From: Kosmotoga arenicorallina S304
Lineage (GTDB): Bacteria; Thermotogota; Thermotogae; Petrotogales; Kosmotogaceae
Assembly (NCBI RefSeq): GCF_001636545.1
Contig: NZ_JFHK01000005.1
Span: forward strand, 1 to 64,000
Length of the DNA stretch: 64,000 bases
Direction of reading: 5' to 3'
Shown here: piece by piece, positions 1 to 11,600 of the stretch
Position numbering within the stretch: the stretch's first letter is position 1
Layout: every line of letters starts with the position of its first letter
Made by a program: the position numbers and the translations under genes
Notes under the pieces: model-generated
The model's input: the letters and a program-made list of their open reading frames with translations, nothing else
Databases searched by the model: none
What the model was told of the DNA's origin: nothing

Positions 1-107
1 CCTTTATTTTATCCTACATCGTAACTCGAATCACGTCACTCGGCTTTTCAAGCAACCGACAACCGACAACGAACTGAATGACGTTCTCGGACTCTCGGCT
101 CTTTATT
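1..107. repeat. Degenerate spacer sequence downstream of clpC
   Basis: Noncoding low-complexity stretch rich in short CGAGT/CTCGG and CAACCGACAA words. Positions 21-51 match 2834-2864 at 25 of 31 bases, so clpC is flanked on both sides by related sequence. No clear intrinsic terminator for clpC is visible within the window; it may lie to the left. Confidence 0.5.
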
Positions 108-2492
108 TTATTCTTTAACAACCCTGATACCAAATTCATCAGCGTCGATGATTATTTTGTCGCCCTCATTAAGTGTTCCATCAATTATCATATCGGCTAT
201 TGGAGCTTCTACTTCTTTTTCAATAATCCTTCTTACAGGTCGTGCTCCAAAAAGCCTATCATACCCTTTTTCAGCAAGGTAATCCACTGCTTTCTCTGTA
301 ATTTCCGCTTTAATGCTCTGCTCTTGTAGTCTTTCAAATACCTCTTTCATTCTTAAATCAACTATTTTCGACATGACTTCTTTATTCAGAGTTTTAAAGA
401 ATACAATTGCATCAAGCCTATTGATGAATTCGGGTTTGAATGTCTTTTTTAGCTTGAGCTCTACCTTTGCAAGCACTTCATCATTAATGTCTTCGGAAAC
501 AAGCTCTTCTGAAGCGATGTTACTTGTCATGATCAGAATGGTGTTCGCAAAGCTCACAGTTTTGCCTTTGCCATCTGTGAGTCTTCCATCATCCATAATC
601 TGCAGCAGGAGATTATGGACATCAGGATGGGCTTTCTCAATCTCGTCTAACAAAATTACAGAATAGGGTTTTCTGCGAACAGCTTCTGTTAGTTGTCCGC
701 CCTCTTCATAGCCGACATATCCCGGAGGTGCTCCTATCAATCTTGATACAGTGTGCTTTTCCATATATTCGGACATGTCAATTCTCACCATGGCGTCTTC
801 ACTGCCAAAAAGGATATAAGCGAGAGTTTTTGCTAATTCAGTCTTTCCAACTCCGGTAGGACCCATGAAAAGGAAAGAGCCCCATGGCCTATTTTTGGCC
901 TTAAGCCCTGCTCGAGCCCTTTTAATAGTGCTTACAACAACTGACACGGCTTCATCTTGATCAATGAATCTTTCATGAATCAGCTCTTTGAGATTTTTCA
1001 GCTTTTCCCTTTCAGCTTCAAGCAATCTTCCAGCCGGTATTCCTGTCCATTGCTCGATTATAGAGGCTATTATGTCTTTTGTTACGCTTCTTGCGTCTTT
1101 TGAAATATTTTCTTCCCACTCTCTTTTCTTCTCTTCGTATTCACTTCTTATACGCTCAAACTCTGACTTTAGCTCAGCTGCTTTTTGATATTCGCCCTTC
1201 TGAACTAAGTCTGAAATCTTTTCATCGAGTTCGGAAAGTTTCTTTTCAAGTTTTCTAACTCCTTCGGGTACATACCCGGCTTGAAGCCTGACAAAAGATG
1301 CTGCCTCATCGATAAGGTCAATCGCCTTGTCAGGCAAGTAGCGATCGCTTATATACTTGACGCTCAGGTCCACTGCAGTTTCAAGGGCTTCGTCGTCTAT
1401 TTTGACGTTGTGGTGCTTCTCATAGCTTTCTTTGATTCCTTTTAATATTTCAAGAGCTTCTTCTGGTGTTGGCTCGTCTACATACACCGGCTGGAATCTT
1501 CTTTCAAGTGCTCTGTCTTTTTCAATGTATTTGCGGTATTCATCTATTGTTGTGGCACCAATGCACTGGAGTTCACCTCGTGCTAATGCTGGCTTCATAA
1601 GGTTCGCAGCGTCCATTGATCCTTCAGCGCTACCGGCGCCAACCACGGTATGAATTTCATCTATGAAGAGGATCACTTCTCCGGAGAGTTTTCTCACTGA
1701 ATCAATTATTGCTTTCATGCGTTCTTCAAATTCCCCGCGAAATTTAGTTCCGGCAACGACCCTCCCCATATCGAGCACAAGAACGCGCCGATTTCTAAGA
1801 TATTCAGGTGTTTCGCCATCAACAATACGTTGCGCCAGGCCTTCTACAATAGCTGTTTTCCCAACACCGGGTTCTCCAACGAGAACGGGGTTGTTTTTCG
1901 TTTTCCGACCCAATATCTGGATCACTCTTTTAATCTCGTCTTCCCTTCCAATAACTGGCATGAATTTTCCCTGTTTTGCAAGTTCTGTGAGATCTATGGT
2001 AAATCTTTTTAATGCGCTTATGTTTTCATTTTCAGAGGCATCGGATTCCTTTCTTTCTTTTAAGAGAGCATTGTAAACCCTGTCGATATCAAGTCCGTAC
2101 TTCACCAGAATTCTCGATGCAACCGATGAAGTTTCCTTTACCATTGCCAGCAGTAGATGCTCTGTGCCAATTTTCTGGTCCTGCATTCTTTTTGCTTCTG
2201 ACTTTGCAGTTTCAAGAATATGCCTTGCATCAGGTGTCAGGTAAATCTGGGTTCCCGTCCCTCCGGCATTAGAACCATATCTACCTATTACCTCTTCAAC
2301 ATCACGTCTTAATGCACCCAGATCAACTTTCAGATTCTTCAATACCTTAAGAGCCAGATTATCGCCGTCTTCAAGAATGGAAAGCAGGATATGCTCACTA
2401 CCAAGCTGGTTTTGCCTGTATCGCGTTAGTATATCCTGAACATCCATTAATATCTTTTTTGCTTTTTCTGTGTATTCTTCGTAATTCAACAT
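108..2492 (-). CDS. clpC: ATP-dependent Clp protease ATPase subunit ClpC
   Basis: AAA+ unfoldase that feeds substrates to ClpP in the cytoplasm; 794 aa, the usual ClpC length. Two N-terminal Clp repeats occupy about residues 1-140. The first AAA+ module has Walker A GEPGVGKT near residue 205. A UVR-type coiled segment, typical of ClpC rather than ClpB, lies near 415-450. The second AAA+ module has Walker A GPTGVGKT near 542. The open frame extends to 2663, but the ATG at 2492 is chosen because AAGGAGGTG precedes it at 2499-2507 and the protein then starts [11 protein letters not shown], as the family does. It stands alone, separated from dnaK-hsp20 by a terminator and a repeat-rich spacer. 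No CtsR or McsAB gene is adjacent. Confidence 0.95.
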   Translation of the reverse strand: MLNYEEYTEKAKKILMDVQDILTRYRQNQLGSEHILLSILEDGDNLALKVLKNLKVDLGALRRDVEEVIGRYGSNAGGTGTQIYLTPDARHILETAKSEAKRMQDQKIGTEHLLLAMVKETSSVASRILVKYGLDIDRVYNALLKERKESDASENENISALKRFTIDLTELAKQGKFMPVIGREDEIKRVIQILGRKTKNNPVLVGEPGVGKTAIVEGLAQRIVDGETPEYLRNRRVLVLDMGRVVAGTKFRGEFEERMKAIIDSVRKLSGEVILFIDEIHTVVGAGSAEGSMDAANLMKPALARGELQCIGATTIDEYRKYIEKDRALERRFQPVYVDEPTPEEALEILKGIKESYEKHHNVKIDDEALETAVDLSVKYISDRYLPDKAIDLIDEAASFVRLQAGYVPEGVRKLEKKLSELDEKISDLVQKGEYQKAAELKSEFERIRSEYEEKKREWEENISKDARSVTKDIIASIIEQWTGIPAGRLLEAEREKLKNLKELIHERFIDQDEAVSVVVSTIKRARAGLKAKNRPWGSFLFMGPTGVGKTELAKTLAYILFGSEDAMVRIDMSEYMEKHTVSRLIGAPPGYVGYEEGGQLTEAVRRKPYSVILLDEIEKAHPDVHNLLLQIMDDGRLTDGKGKTVSFANTILIMTSNIASEELVSEDINDEVLAKVELKLKKTFKPEFINRLDAIVFFKTLNKEVMSKIVDLRMKEVFERLQEQSIKAEITEKAVDYLAEKGYDRLFGARPVRRIIEKEVEAPIADMIIDGTLNEGDKIIIDADEFGIRVVKE

Positions 2493-3001
2493 AAATAACA
2501 CCTCCTTGCGTAACGAGTCGCGAGTACGAGAATAATCGAGAATCGAGAAATGGTAACCGAGAGCCGAGATTCGAGAATCAATGATAAACAGCCATGCTGA
2601 GCTGAAGCTCAGGATGTGCGCCTGCGATGGTGGAGTCGTTGTAGGTTGTGGGTTGTGCGTCATAAATTTTATGTTTGCCTTCTAGAAGGATTGGACAAAA
2701 TCATACAACCTACAACCAACCACCTACAACTGAGAACTATGAGAACTGAGTCACGAGATCCGAGAATCGAGAAATTAAGTACCGAGTTGCGAGAAAAATC
2801 TTAAAGGCAATATGTTTGAAACAAGTATTACTCGTTACTAGAATTGCGTTACTCGGCTTTTTAACTGCTTTGTACTCCTCGTACCATCAGCTGTCGTTCT
2901 ACCAGTTGTCGCTCCATCATTTGCCGTACCATCAACCGTCGTACCACCAGCTGTCGTTCTACCAACAGTCGCTCCATCAATCACTGTTTTCTTTCAAAAA
3001 A
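2493..3001. repeat. Repeat-rich spacer between hsp20 and clpC
   Basis: About 0.5 kb with no convincing gene. Three repeat classes are present. (1) A roughly 50-bp degenerate direct repeat at 2515-2571 and 2748-2793 contains an exact 15-base copy, CGAGAATCGAGAAAT, at 2537-2551 and 2761-2775. (2) An imperfect inverted pair, GTTGTAGGTTGTGGGTTGTG at 2638-2657 against the complementary words at 2704-2729, surrounds a 12-bp palindrome CCTTCTAGAAGG at 2680-2691. (3) A 15-bp tandem array lies at 2879-2983. The clpC promoter must be in here or at its left edge, but no confident -35/-10 pair was found. Confidence 0.8.
2879..2983. repeat. Seven-copy degenerate 15-bp tandem repeat
   Basis: Seven units of 15 bases, consensus TCGTACCATCAGCTG, start at 2879, 2894, 2909, 2924, 2939, 2954 and 2969. 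Units 1, 2 and 3 are most like units 5, 6 and 7, so a 60-bp higher-order period is superimposed on the 15-bp one. It could be read in frame as a pentapeptide repeat (SYHQL, SFYQL and similar), but there is no good start site for such a gene. Confidence 0.85.
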
Positions 3002-3026
3002 GGGCGCCTTTAAGAGGCGCCCTTTT
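2996..3026 (-). terminator. Intrinsic terminator of the dnaK-hsp20 operon
   Basis: Perfect 8-bp stem GGGCGCCT/AGGCGCCC (3002-3009 and 3015-3022) with a 5-nt loop, extended by A/T pairs. On the minus strand it is followed by six T residues. It lies just beyond the hsp20 stop at 3040. Confidence 0.9.
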
Positions 3027-3039
3027 CATGTTTTTTCAG

Positions 3040-3492
3040 TTAATCGATTTTGATTTCTACGGCTTCTTTCTTCGCCTCTTCTTTTTTAGGGAGTTCGATT
3101 TTAAGGACACCGTTGTCATAGTTTGCTTTGACTTTGGTTGTATCGATGCTATCAGGGAGCCTGAAGGCTCTGTTAAAGCTGCCATAACCTCTTTCGATAA
3201 GGTGGTAGTTTCTTGACTTTTCCTTCTTTTCATACTTCTTTTCGCCCGTGATACTCAATACTCCATCTTCAAGCTTTATTTTCAGGTCTCCTTTTTTGAT
3301 ACCGGGCACTTCCATTTCGAGGAAGATGGCATCATCCGTTTCATAAACATCAACAGCGGGTATGAAATTTTCACGATCCTCGGGTCTGATGCTTAAGCCT
3401 TTGAAAGCATCGTCGAAAAGCTTGTCGATCTCCCTGTGAAGTTCTTCAAAGGGTTTGAAAATGCTGCTGAGTTCACCTCTTTTGGCCAACAT
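3040..3492 (-). CDS. Small heat shock protein, Hsp20/alpha-crystallin family
   Basis: ATP-independent holdase that keeps unfolding proteins soluble for DnaK; 150 aa. An N-terminal arm (about 1-45) is followed by an alpha-crystallin domain opening with IPAVDVYETDDAIFLEMEVPG (bases 3300-3362). The hallmark GVLSITGEK lies near residue 85, NRAFRLPDSID near 108 and the NGVLKIELPK strand near 130. The tail is short and carries no clear IXI motif. The ATG at 3492 has GGGAGGTGG upstream. It lies 32 bp downstream of dnaK, and the pair is closed by a strong terminator, so the two are almost certainly co-transcribed. Confidence 0.95.
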   Translation of the reverse strand: MLAKRGELSSIFKPFEELHREIDKLFDDAFKGLSIRPEDRENFIPAVDVYETDDAIFLEMEVPGIKKGDLKIKLEDGVLSITGEKKYEKKEKSRNYHLIERGYGSFNRAFRLPDSIDTTKVKANYDNGVLKIELPKKEEAKKEAVEIKID

Positions 3493-3524
3493 GATTCCAC
3501 CTCCCTTTCAAGTTATTTCATTTA

Positions 3525-5438
<1,914 letters not shown>

Positions 5439-5634
5439 CTATTATTATAATTTATATAGTTCTATTTTCCTTTATACATGGGGATTTTAGTTATATAAAT
5501 AATTTTGTATAAAAATTTTATAGCTTTCATAATATATGACTGCTAACAAGAGAAAGATTTTATACTGGTGTTTGTATAGAAAGTGTAAGGGAAAAAAGCA
5601 TCTGTAATGGTATTTTAAGGGTGGAGGTGATAGT

Positions 5635-6315
5635 GTGACAAGGCTTATCGAAAAGCTTTTTCCAAAAGAAAGCCCACTGAAATTGCTCAGGGAACACTCC
5701 GATATTGTCCTTGAAGCGGCTGCTTATCTTCCTAAAGCCACAAAAGATTATTTTGAAGGCAAGAGTGTGGAAAAATATTCTTACGACGTTGAAAAACTCG
5801 AAAAGCGGGCTGACTTGCTCAAAACTAAATTGCGCATGAGCTATGAAAAATTTAGATTTGCATTTTTTGACAGATCAGATGTCATGGCTATTCTCCACAA
5901 GCAAGATTCAGTAATCGATGGGATTGATGATGTCCTTAAAATCCTCAGGATGAATCAGGTTGAGGAGATTGAAAAGACTGAAATCCCTAATCTTTTTAAT
6001 GAATTGTGCTCTTCTGTTTATAACTCAGTCAAGCTTATGCATGAATTGATAGGTGCTCTCACCTTGATAGTCGAAAGCGCTTTTTCTCCAGAAGAAGTGA
6101 AAAAGGAATACGGTGAAATAGATATACTTGAAAACCTCGAATTTAAAAGTGATACAGAATCAGTACACATTGGCGAGATCCTCTTTTCTTTAAAGAAGAA
6201 ACTAAATCCGGTAGATATATTTTTTCTGGTAAATCTTGCTATTACAATTTCTAACATTGCCGATAACGCTGAAAACGTGGCGGAATCAATTGCAATGATT
6301 TTGAAATCAGAATAA
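5635..6315 (+). CDS. PhoU-like protein, DUF47/TIGR00153 family
   Basis: 226-aa all-helical cytoplasmic protein of the DUF47 family, which is related to PhoU and is usually encoded with PiT phosphate transporters. The family role is thought to be control of the partner transporter. Helical segments such as AILHKQDSVIDGIDDVLKIL (near residues 85-104) and the C-terminal NIADNAENVAESIAMIL carry the D/E-rich motifs expected to bind metal clusters. The start is GTG at 5635 with GGAGGTGAT just upstream. The gene ends 8 bp before the transporter start, so the two form an operon. Confidence 0.88.
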   Translation: MTRLIEKLFPKESPLKLLREHSDIVLEAAAYLPKATKDYFEGKSVEKYSYDVEKLEKRADLLKTKLRMSYEKFRFAFFDRSDVMAILHKQDSVIDGIDDVLKILRMNQVEEIEKTEIPNLFNELCSSVYNSVKLMHELIGALTLIVESAFSPEEVKKEYGEIDILENLEFKSDTESVHIGEILFSLKKKLNPVDIFFLVNLAITISNIADNAENVAESIAMILKSE

Positions 6316-6323
6316 GGAGTGAT

Positions 6324-7523
6324 ATGATGATTTTGCTTCTTTCAATTGCAATTGGTCTTGCACTTGCGATGGCCATTGGTGGCAATGATGTTGCAAATTC
6401 CATGGCAACTGCTGTTGGCGCGAAGGCGATAACAGTCAAACAGGCTGTCCTGATTGCAGCTGTTCTGGAATTCAGCGGGGCATTTTTCTTTGGTGCCCAT
6501 GTTACTTCCACAATAACAAAGGGTATTTTAAACCCCGATTCTATATCTTCTGACAAAATGCTTATGTATGGAGCCCTTTCGGCACTGATAGGCGCATTTA
6601 TCTGGTTAGCTATTGCTACTTTGAAGGGATGGCCTGTTTCTACAACACATTCTATCGTTGGTGGAATGGTTGGTTTCGGCATAATGGCTGGTGGCATGGG
6701 TGCTGTTAACTGGGCAAAAATGCTCATGATAGTATCGAGCTGGTTTATTTCCCCTTTCGTAGGAGGGCTACTCGCTTTTATTGTATTTAAGCTCATTGCT
6801 TTCTCCATACTCCGAAAGAAAAACCCTGTATCTGCTACAAAGAGCTATGCACCAATGTATATAGCCGGAACGCTGTTCATCACATCATTTCTCTTTTCAA
6901 TAAAGACTTTGAAACTGGGGGTTTATAAATCTCTTCTGACAGGTATCGCCTTTTTTGTCGGTAGTTTGCTTGTGAGCTTTTTCATTGTTGCCAGATATAT
7001 CAGGAAGAATGAACATAAACCTTATGAGGTCGTTGAAGGGACATTCAGAAAGATGCAGGTGCTAACTTCGTGTTATGTTTCATTCGCGCATGGTGCAAAT
7101 GACGTTGCAAACGCTGTAGGGCCTTTGGCGGTCGTATACATTGCTTTAACTGCTGGAGGTATCGGAAGCCATGTTGAAGTCCCTTCCTGGATGCTTGGCA
7201 TAGGAGGCCTGGGAATTGCTTTGGGTGTAGGAATATGGGGTAAAAAAGTTATGGAAACCGTTGGTACGCGTATCACGACTTTGAATAATACCAGAGGATT
7301 TAGTATTGACTTCGCAGCAGCCACAACCGTTTTGCTTTCTTCGTTCTTAGGGATGCCTGTTTCCACAACTCATACTGTCGTTGGTGCAGTAACAGGAGTC
7401 GGGCTTGCTCATGGATTGGAAGGTGTTAATAAAGGCGTTCTCAAAAATATTCTCTGGGCATGGTTTGTAACAGTCCCTGTATCAGGAATAATTTCCGCGC
7501 TGGTTTTCAGAATGTTTATATAA
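6324..7523 (+). CDS. pit: Inorganic phosphate transporter, PiT family
   Basis: 399-aa inner-membrane permease with about ten membrane spans and the two inverted PiT signatures: GGNDVANSMATAVGAKA near residue 20 and GANDVANAVGPLA near 262. Each is followed by a PVSTTH motif (near residues 96 and 350). Family members import phosphate, often as metal-phosphate, coupled to H+ or Na+. It follows the PhoU-like gene directly, and its 3' end converges on the clamp-like gene with only 39 bp between them. Confidence 0.93.
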   Translation: MMILLLSIAIGLALAMAIGGNDVANSMATAVGAKAITVKQAVLIAAVLEFSGAFFFGAHVTSTITKGILNPDSISSDKMLMYGALSALIGAFIWLAIATLKGWPVSTTHSIVGGMVGFGIMAGGMGAVNWAKMLMIVSSWFISPFVGGLLAFIVFKLIAFSILRKKNPVSATKSYAPMYIAGTLFITSFLFSIKTLKLGVYKSLLTGIAFFVGSLLVSFFIVARYIRKNEHKPYEVVEGTFRKMQVLTSCYVSFAHGANDVANAVGPLAVVYIALTAGGIGSHVEVPSWMLGIGGLGIALGVGIWGKKVMETVGTRITTLNNTRGFSIDFAAATTVLLSSFLGMPVSTTHTVVGAVTGVGLAHGLEGVNKGVLKNILWAWFVTVPVSGIISALVFRMFI

Positions 7524-7562
7524 CTATGAAGTCTTTTAAAATAGCAGAACTCAATAGGGAGA

Positions 7563-8606
7563 TCAAATAAGTGGTAGTATCAGGTGCTGGCCGGAATTCT
7601 TTCCGGCCAGTATTAGCTGATTGTTGAAGATGAACAATTCGATTTTTCCTGAGTTCATTCTGGAAAGAGCCGAACGAAGTCGGTGAGGGTCTACCCCGAC
7701 GGCAAAGTTCTTAAAAGGTCCGTTCACCATGATTTTTTCATACCTGAAATTTCCCGCTTTTAACATGAATCTAATATTTCCATGATCGGAGAGGATCAAC
7801 ACTTTTATCCCTCTCGATACGAGCTTTGTGAGTTTTCGTACCGAAAACAAAAATTGGTTCTTTTCTATTACTATCTTCTCCTTTATTTCCGGGAATCTTG
7901 GAACAGTATTGAATAATTTTTCGCGATCACAGCAAATTGAAAATAGCAAAGGGCCAACTTTGATCCCCAGATCTTCAATGCCTTCTCCAAAGTTGGATTC
8001 TTCGGCTTTTATTAGATCTAAAGTTTTCACAAGATGACGCACAGTAACGTACGGAATGTGAGCTTGAAGATTTCTTGAAATAGGTATATCCAGATAGTTG
8101 AGCACTGTCATATTATGAGAAGATGTAATAATGCAAGCGAGTTCGTTGTTGAATACAAAGCTTATGTTATCGCCTTCATCGTTTATGGAAGATGAAAAAT
8201 CCAGAGCATTTTTCAAGGTGTTTTTTTTCATAGAGAAAATGTTCTCAAATTTTCTTTCCATTCTGGGGATATTTTCAGTCCGGGCTTTATCTATCTGCAG
8301 TTTTTCTCCACCCAAAAATATAGACACGGTTCCCTCTTTACCTGTGATAACTAACTTCGCATCGTCCCTAAGTTGCTCTTTAAGAGCTCTCGCATGGTCC
8401 AGTGGAATGATATAGGATCCTGTGAAAGGAGCGCAATCCTTTCTCAAAGGAATTTCCAGCTTTCCACAACCATCTGTTATAAAAGCTCTCAGGCCTTTCC
8501 AGTAATACAACCTTAAAAAACGATAACCGGGTTCTACTGAACCTGCAAATCTTTCTGAAAGCTCAAGAAGCTTTCTGTATTCCAAAGCGGTGATTTCTAT
8601 TTTCAT
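7563..8606 (-). CDS. Divergent sliding-clamp (DnaN/beta-fold) protein
   Basis: 347 aa, close to the roughly 366 aa of bacterial beta clamps. The pattern of three clamp domains can be followed: an N-terminal MKIEITALEYRKLLEL-type segment; YIIPLDHARALKEQL and GGEKLQIDKARTENIPRM in domain 1; IPYVTVRHLVKTL and FNTVPRFPEIKEK in domain 2; and a domain 3 closing with LRSALSRMNSGKIELFIF and LILPLI in place of the usual MPMR-type ending. Identity to standard DnaN is low, so this may be a paralogue rather than the replicative clamp. It starts 8 bp after polC ends, with GAGGTG upstream of the ATG, as the last gene of ruvC-polC-clamp. The assignment rests on motif pattern and context. Confidence 0.65.
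   Translation of the reverse strand: MKIEITALEYRKLLELSERFAGSVEPGYRFLRLYYWKGLRAFITDGCGKLEIPLRKDCAPFTGSYIIPLDHARALKEQLRDDAKLVITGKEGTVSIFLGGEKLQIDKARTENIPRMERKFENIFSMKKNTLKNALDFSSSINDEGDNISFVFNNELACIITSSHNMTVLNYLDIPISRNLQAHIPYVTVRHLVKTLDLIKAEESNFGEGIEDLGIKVGPLLFSICCDREKLFNTVPRFPEIKEKIVIEKNQFLFSVRKLTKLVSRGIKVLILSDHGNIRFMLKAGNFRYEKIMVNGPFKNFAVGVDPHRLRSALSRMNSGKIELFIFNNQLILAGKNSGQHLILPLI
7587..7610 (-). other. Strong hairpin inside the 3' end of the clamp-like gene
   Basis: Perfect 10-bp stem CTGGCCGGAA/TTCCGGCCAG (7587-7596 and 7601-7610) with loop TTCT, lying in codons shortly before the stop. There is no following T run, so it is not a classical terminator. It could stabilise the 3' end or stop transcription converging from the PiT gene. 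Confidence 0.6.
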
Positions 8607-8614
8607 GGCACACC

Positions 8615-11600
8615 TCAGAACAGGGTGATTTGCTCTTTTTCTGGAAGTCCTTTTAAGGCTCCATATTTCCGGAGGATTTCCACTGTTGTTTTGTTTAGGG
8701 CAGTTCTTCTTATCAAATCTTCTACAGAGGAAAAAGGCTTTTTCTTCCTTTCTTTTATAATGGATATCGCAGCCTTTTCGCCAAGGTTCTTTATTCTATT
8801 AAAGGGTATCCTGAGTGCCTTTTCTTCTATTATGAATCTTGTAGCATCTGATTTTTCAAGATCAACAGGCAAGAAACTAAAACCCCTGAGCTTCATTTCC
8901 AGAATCACTTCAAGAAGCGTTTCCTTTGAACGCTCTTTCACGTTTTTATCGGGGTTTCCTTTAAGGCTTGCGATTTCCTTCTTTATGCTGTGTATATCGC
9001 CGAGAGCGAGGTCTACGTCGAACTCACCGTCTTTCACGGTGAAATAAGTCGAATAGAACGCCAGCGGATAATGCACTTTGTAATAAGCAACTCTAAAAGC
9101 CATGCTAACATATGCAACAGCATGAGCCTTGGGAAATAGATATTTAATTCTCTTGCACGACTCTATGAACCACTCAGGTACTGCCTTTTCACGCATCAAC
9201 TGTTCTTCTTCGACTTCTATCCCTTTCCCTTTTCTCACTTTTTCCATTATTTTAAAAGCCTTCAGCGGTTCAATGCCCTTCTGGATAAGATAATTCATGA
9301 TATCATCTCGACATGCAATAACTTCACCAAGAGTAGCCTTTCGTGAAGCGATCCAATCTCTGGCGTTATTAAGCCATACATCTGTCCCGTGTGATAGCCC
9401 TGAGATCCTGACGAGTTCGCCAAAACTCCTTGGATGTGTTTCCTGAAGCATTCCTCGCACAAATTGCGTTCCAAATTCAGGTATCCCCAATGTACCAACA
9501 TCGGTTCCCAGATCCTCTGGCTTGATACCTAATGCCTTTGTAGACGAAAAAATCGAAAGGGTTTTTTTGTCGTCCATTGGAATAGTTGTGGGATCTATCC
9601 CGGTTATGTCCTTTAGATATTTTATGAATGTAGGATCGTCATGCCCGAGCGCATCGATTTTAACGAGATCATCGTGTATAACTTCATATGCAAAATGTGT
9701 CGTCCTCGTTCTTGATCTGGTATCATTTGCTGGATACTGTACAGGAGTAAATTCATGCACGTCACGATCTTTTGGAACAATCATAAGACCACCCGGGTGC
9801 TGTCCCGTTGTTCGCTTTACGCCAGTAATACCGGCAGCCAGGCGGTCCATTTCAGCGCCACGTAAGCGTTTTCCAGTTTTTTCCATATATGCTCTTACAA
9901 AACCATAAGCTGTTCTCTCAGCTACAGTACTTATGGTTCCTGCTCTGTATACGTGATCTCTCCCAAAGAGTTTTTCTAGATAAGCATGGGCACGTTCCTG
10001 ATACTCTCCGGAGAAATTCAAATCGATGTCCGGAACTTTGTCGCCTTCAAAACCTAAAAAGGTTTCAAAGGGAATATTTTGCCCGCTTTTGTTCATTTTA
10101 GCGCCGCATTTTTGACAGGTTTTATCTTTCAGGTCATATCCCGATTCAACACTGCCATCAAGGATAAATTCCGAGTCTTTACAGTCGGGGCAAACATAAT
10201 GTGGCGGAAGTGGATTAACCTCTGTTATTCCCATCATTGTTGCAACCAGCGAGCTCCCAACCGAGCCTCTTGAGCCTACCACATACCCATCGTCGTTCGA
10301 TTTTTTCACCATCTTCTGCGCTATAAGGTATAACACAGCATACCCGTGGTCGATTATTGCATGCAGCTCTTTCTCAAGCCTGGCTTCTACAATCTCAGGA
10401 AGTGGTTCTCCATAGATTTCCTTCGCTTTCTTCATTGTGATTTCACGAACTTGCTCATCTGCCCCATCAATTATCGGGGGATGTAATTTCCCTTCTACGG
10501 GAATTACCTGTTCGATTTTATTTGCAATGCGATTGGTATTTGTTATAACTACCTCTCTGGCAATTTTTTCATCTTCGAATATCTCCATAGCCGCCCGCAA
10601 CATTTCCTCCGTTGTTCTCAGATAAAGGGCGGGCTGTTTGTCAAAGTTGTTCTGATCCTGAGCTGCTTGAATCGCTGCTCTGAAAATATTGTGCTCCGGT
10701 TCAAGAAAGTGCACATCCCCGGTCATTACAACGGGGATATTTAATCTTCTTCCAATTTTGTAGAATTCTTTGTACATTGTTTTTAAAGTGTCTTTTGAAA
10801 ATTGCCTGTCGTTTTCCTCGATAACATCAAGTGGCATGATTTCTATATAATCAAAGAATTTTGCTATTTCTTCCAGCTCTTGATTATTAGCGCCATTCAA
10901 ATAAGCGCGGGAAAGTTCACCCGAGACACAGGCAGAGCCAATTAAAAGCCCTTCTCTGTGCTTGTTAAGGAGGCTTTTAGGAATTCTGGGTTTTCCATGG
11001 AAATAGTGCGTATGGGACTCTGTTACAAGAGTATATAGATTCCTCAACCCCTTTTTGTTTCTCGCCAGTATAGAAACATGCTGGGGTTTTAAGCTGGAAA
11101 TGTTAATATTCTTTCTCAAGCCTTCCAGCTCTGAAAGCTTTTTTATTCCCCTTTTGTTTACCATTTCCATAAATTTCTTGAAGACTTCCGCTGTAACGCG
11201 GGCATCTTCTGAAGCTCTGTGGTGATTGAAGTTTCCCAGTTTCAAATGTTTAACAACGTTATCCAGCGAATAGCTTCTTGATTTCAACAAGCTTTTTGAA
11301 AGGGCAAGGGTATCTATGTATGGAGCTTCCCAATCTTCATCGAAGAGTTCTTTAATAGCACTCCGGACAAACCTATAATCAAATGTGGCATTATGAGCTA
11401 CTAATATGCACCCTTCGCTGAATTTCAGAAAAGAAGTCAACACTTCTTTAAGTGCAGGCGCTTCTGAGAGCATTTCGTTATTGATGCCTGTAATCTCAAA
11501 GGTCTCAGAAGTAATCTCTTTTTTCGGTTTGACAAGAGAGCTAAAGGTATCTATTGTTTCCTTTCCCTTTAATTTGACAGCGCCAAATTCGATTATTTCA

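Noticed and set aside
2879-2983. CRISPR array
   Set aside because: The units are contiguous 15-mers with no unique spacers and no cas genes are nearby.
2816-3013. Reading frame with a hydrophobic N-terminus and pentapeptide repeats (SYHQL-like)
   Set aside because: It begins with TTG without a clear Shine-Dalgarno, its repeats are the direct product of the 15-bp DNA array, and it ends inside the hsp20 terminator. The DNA repeat explains it better than a gene.
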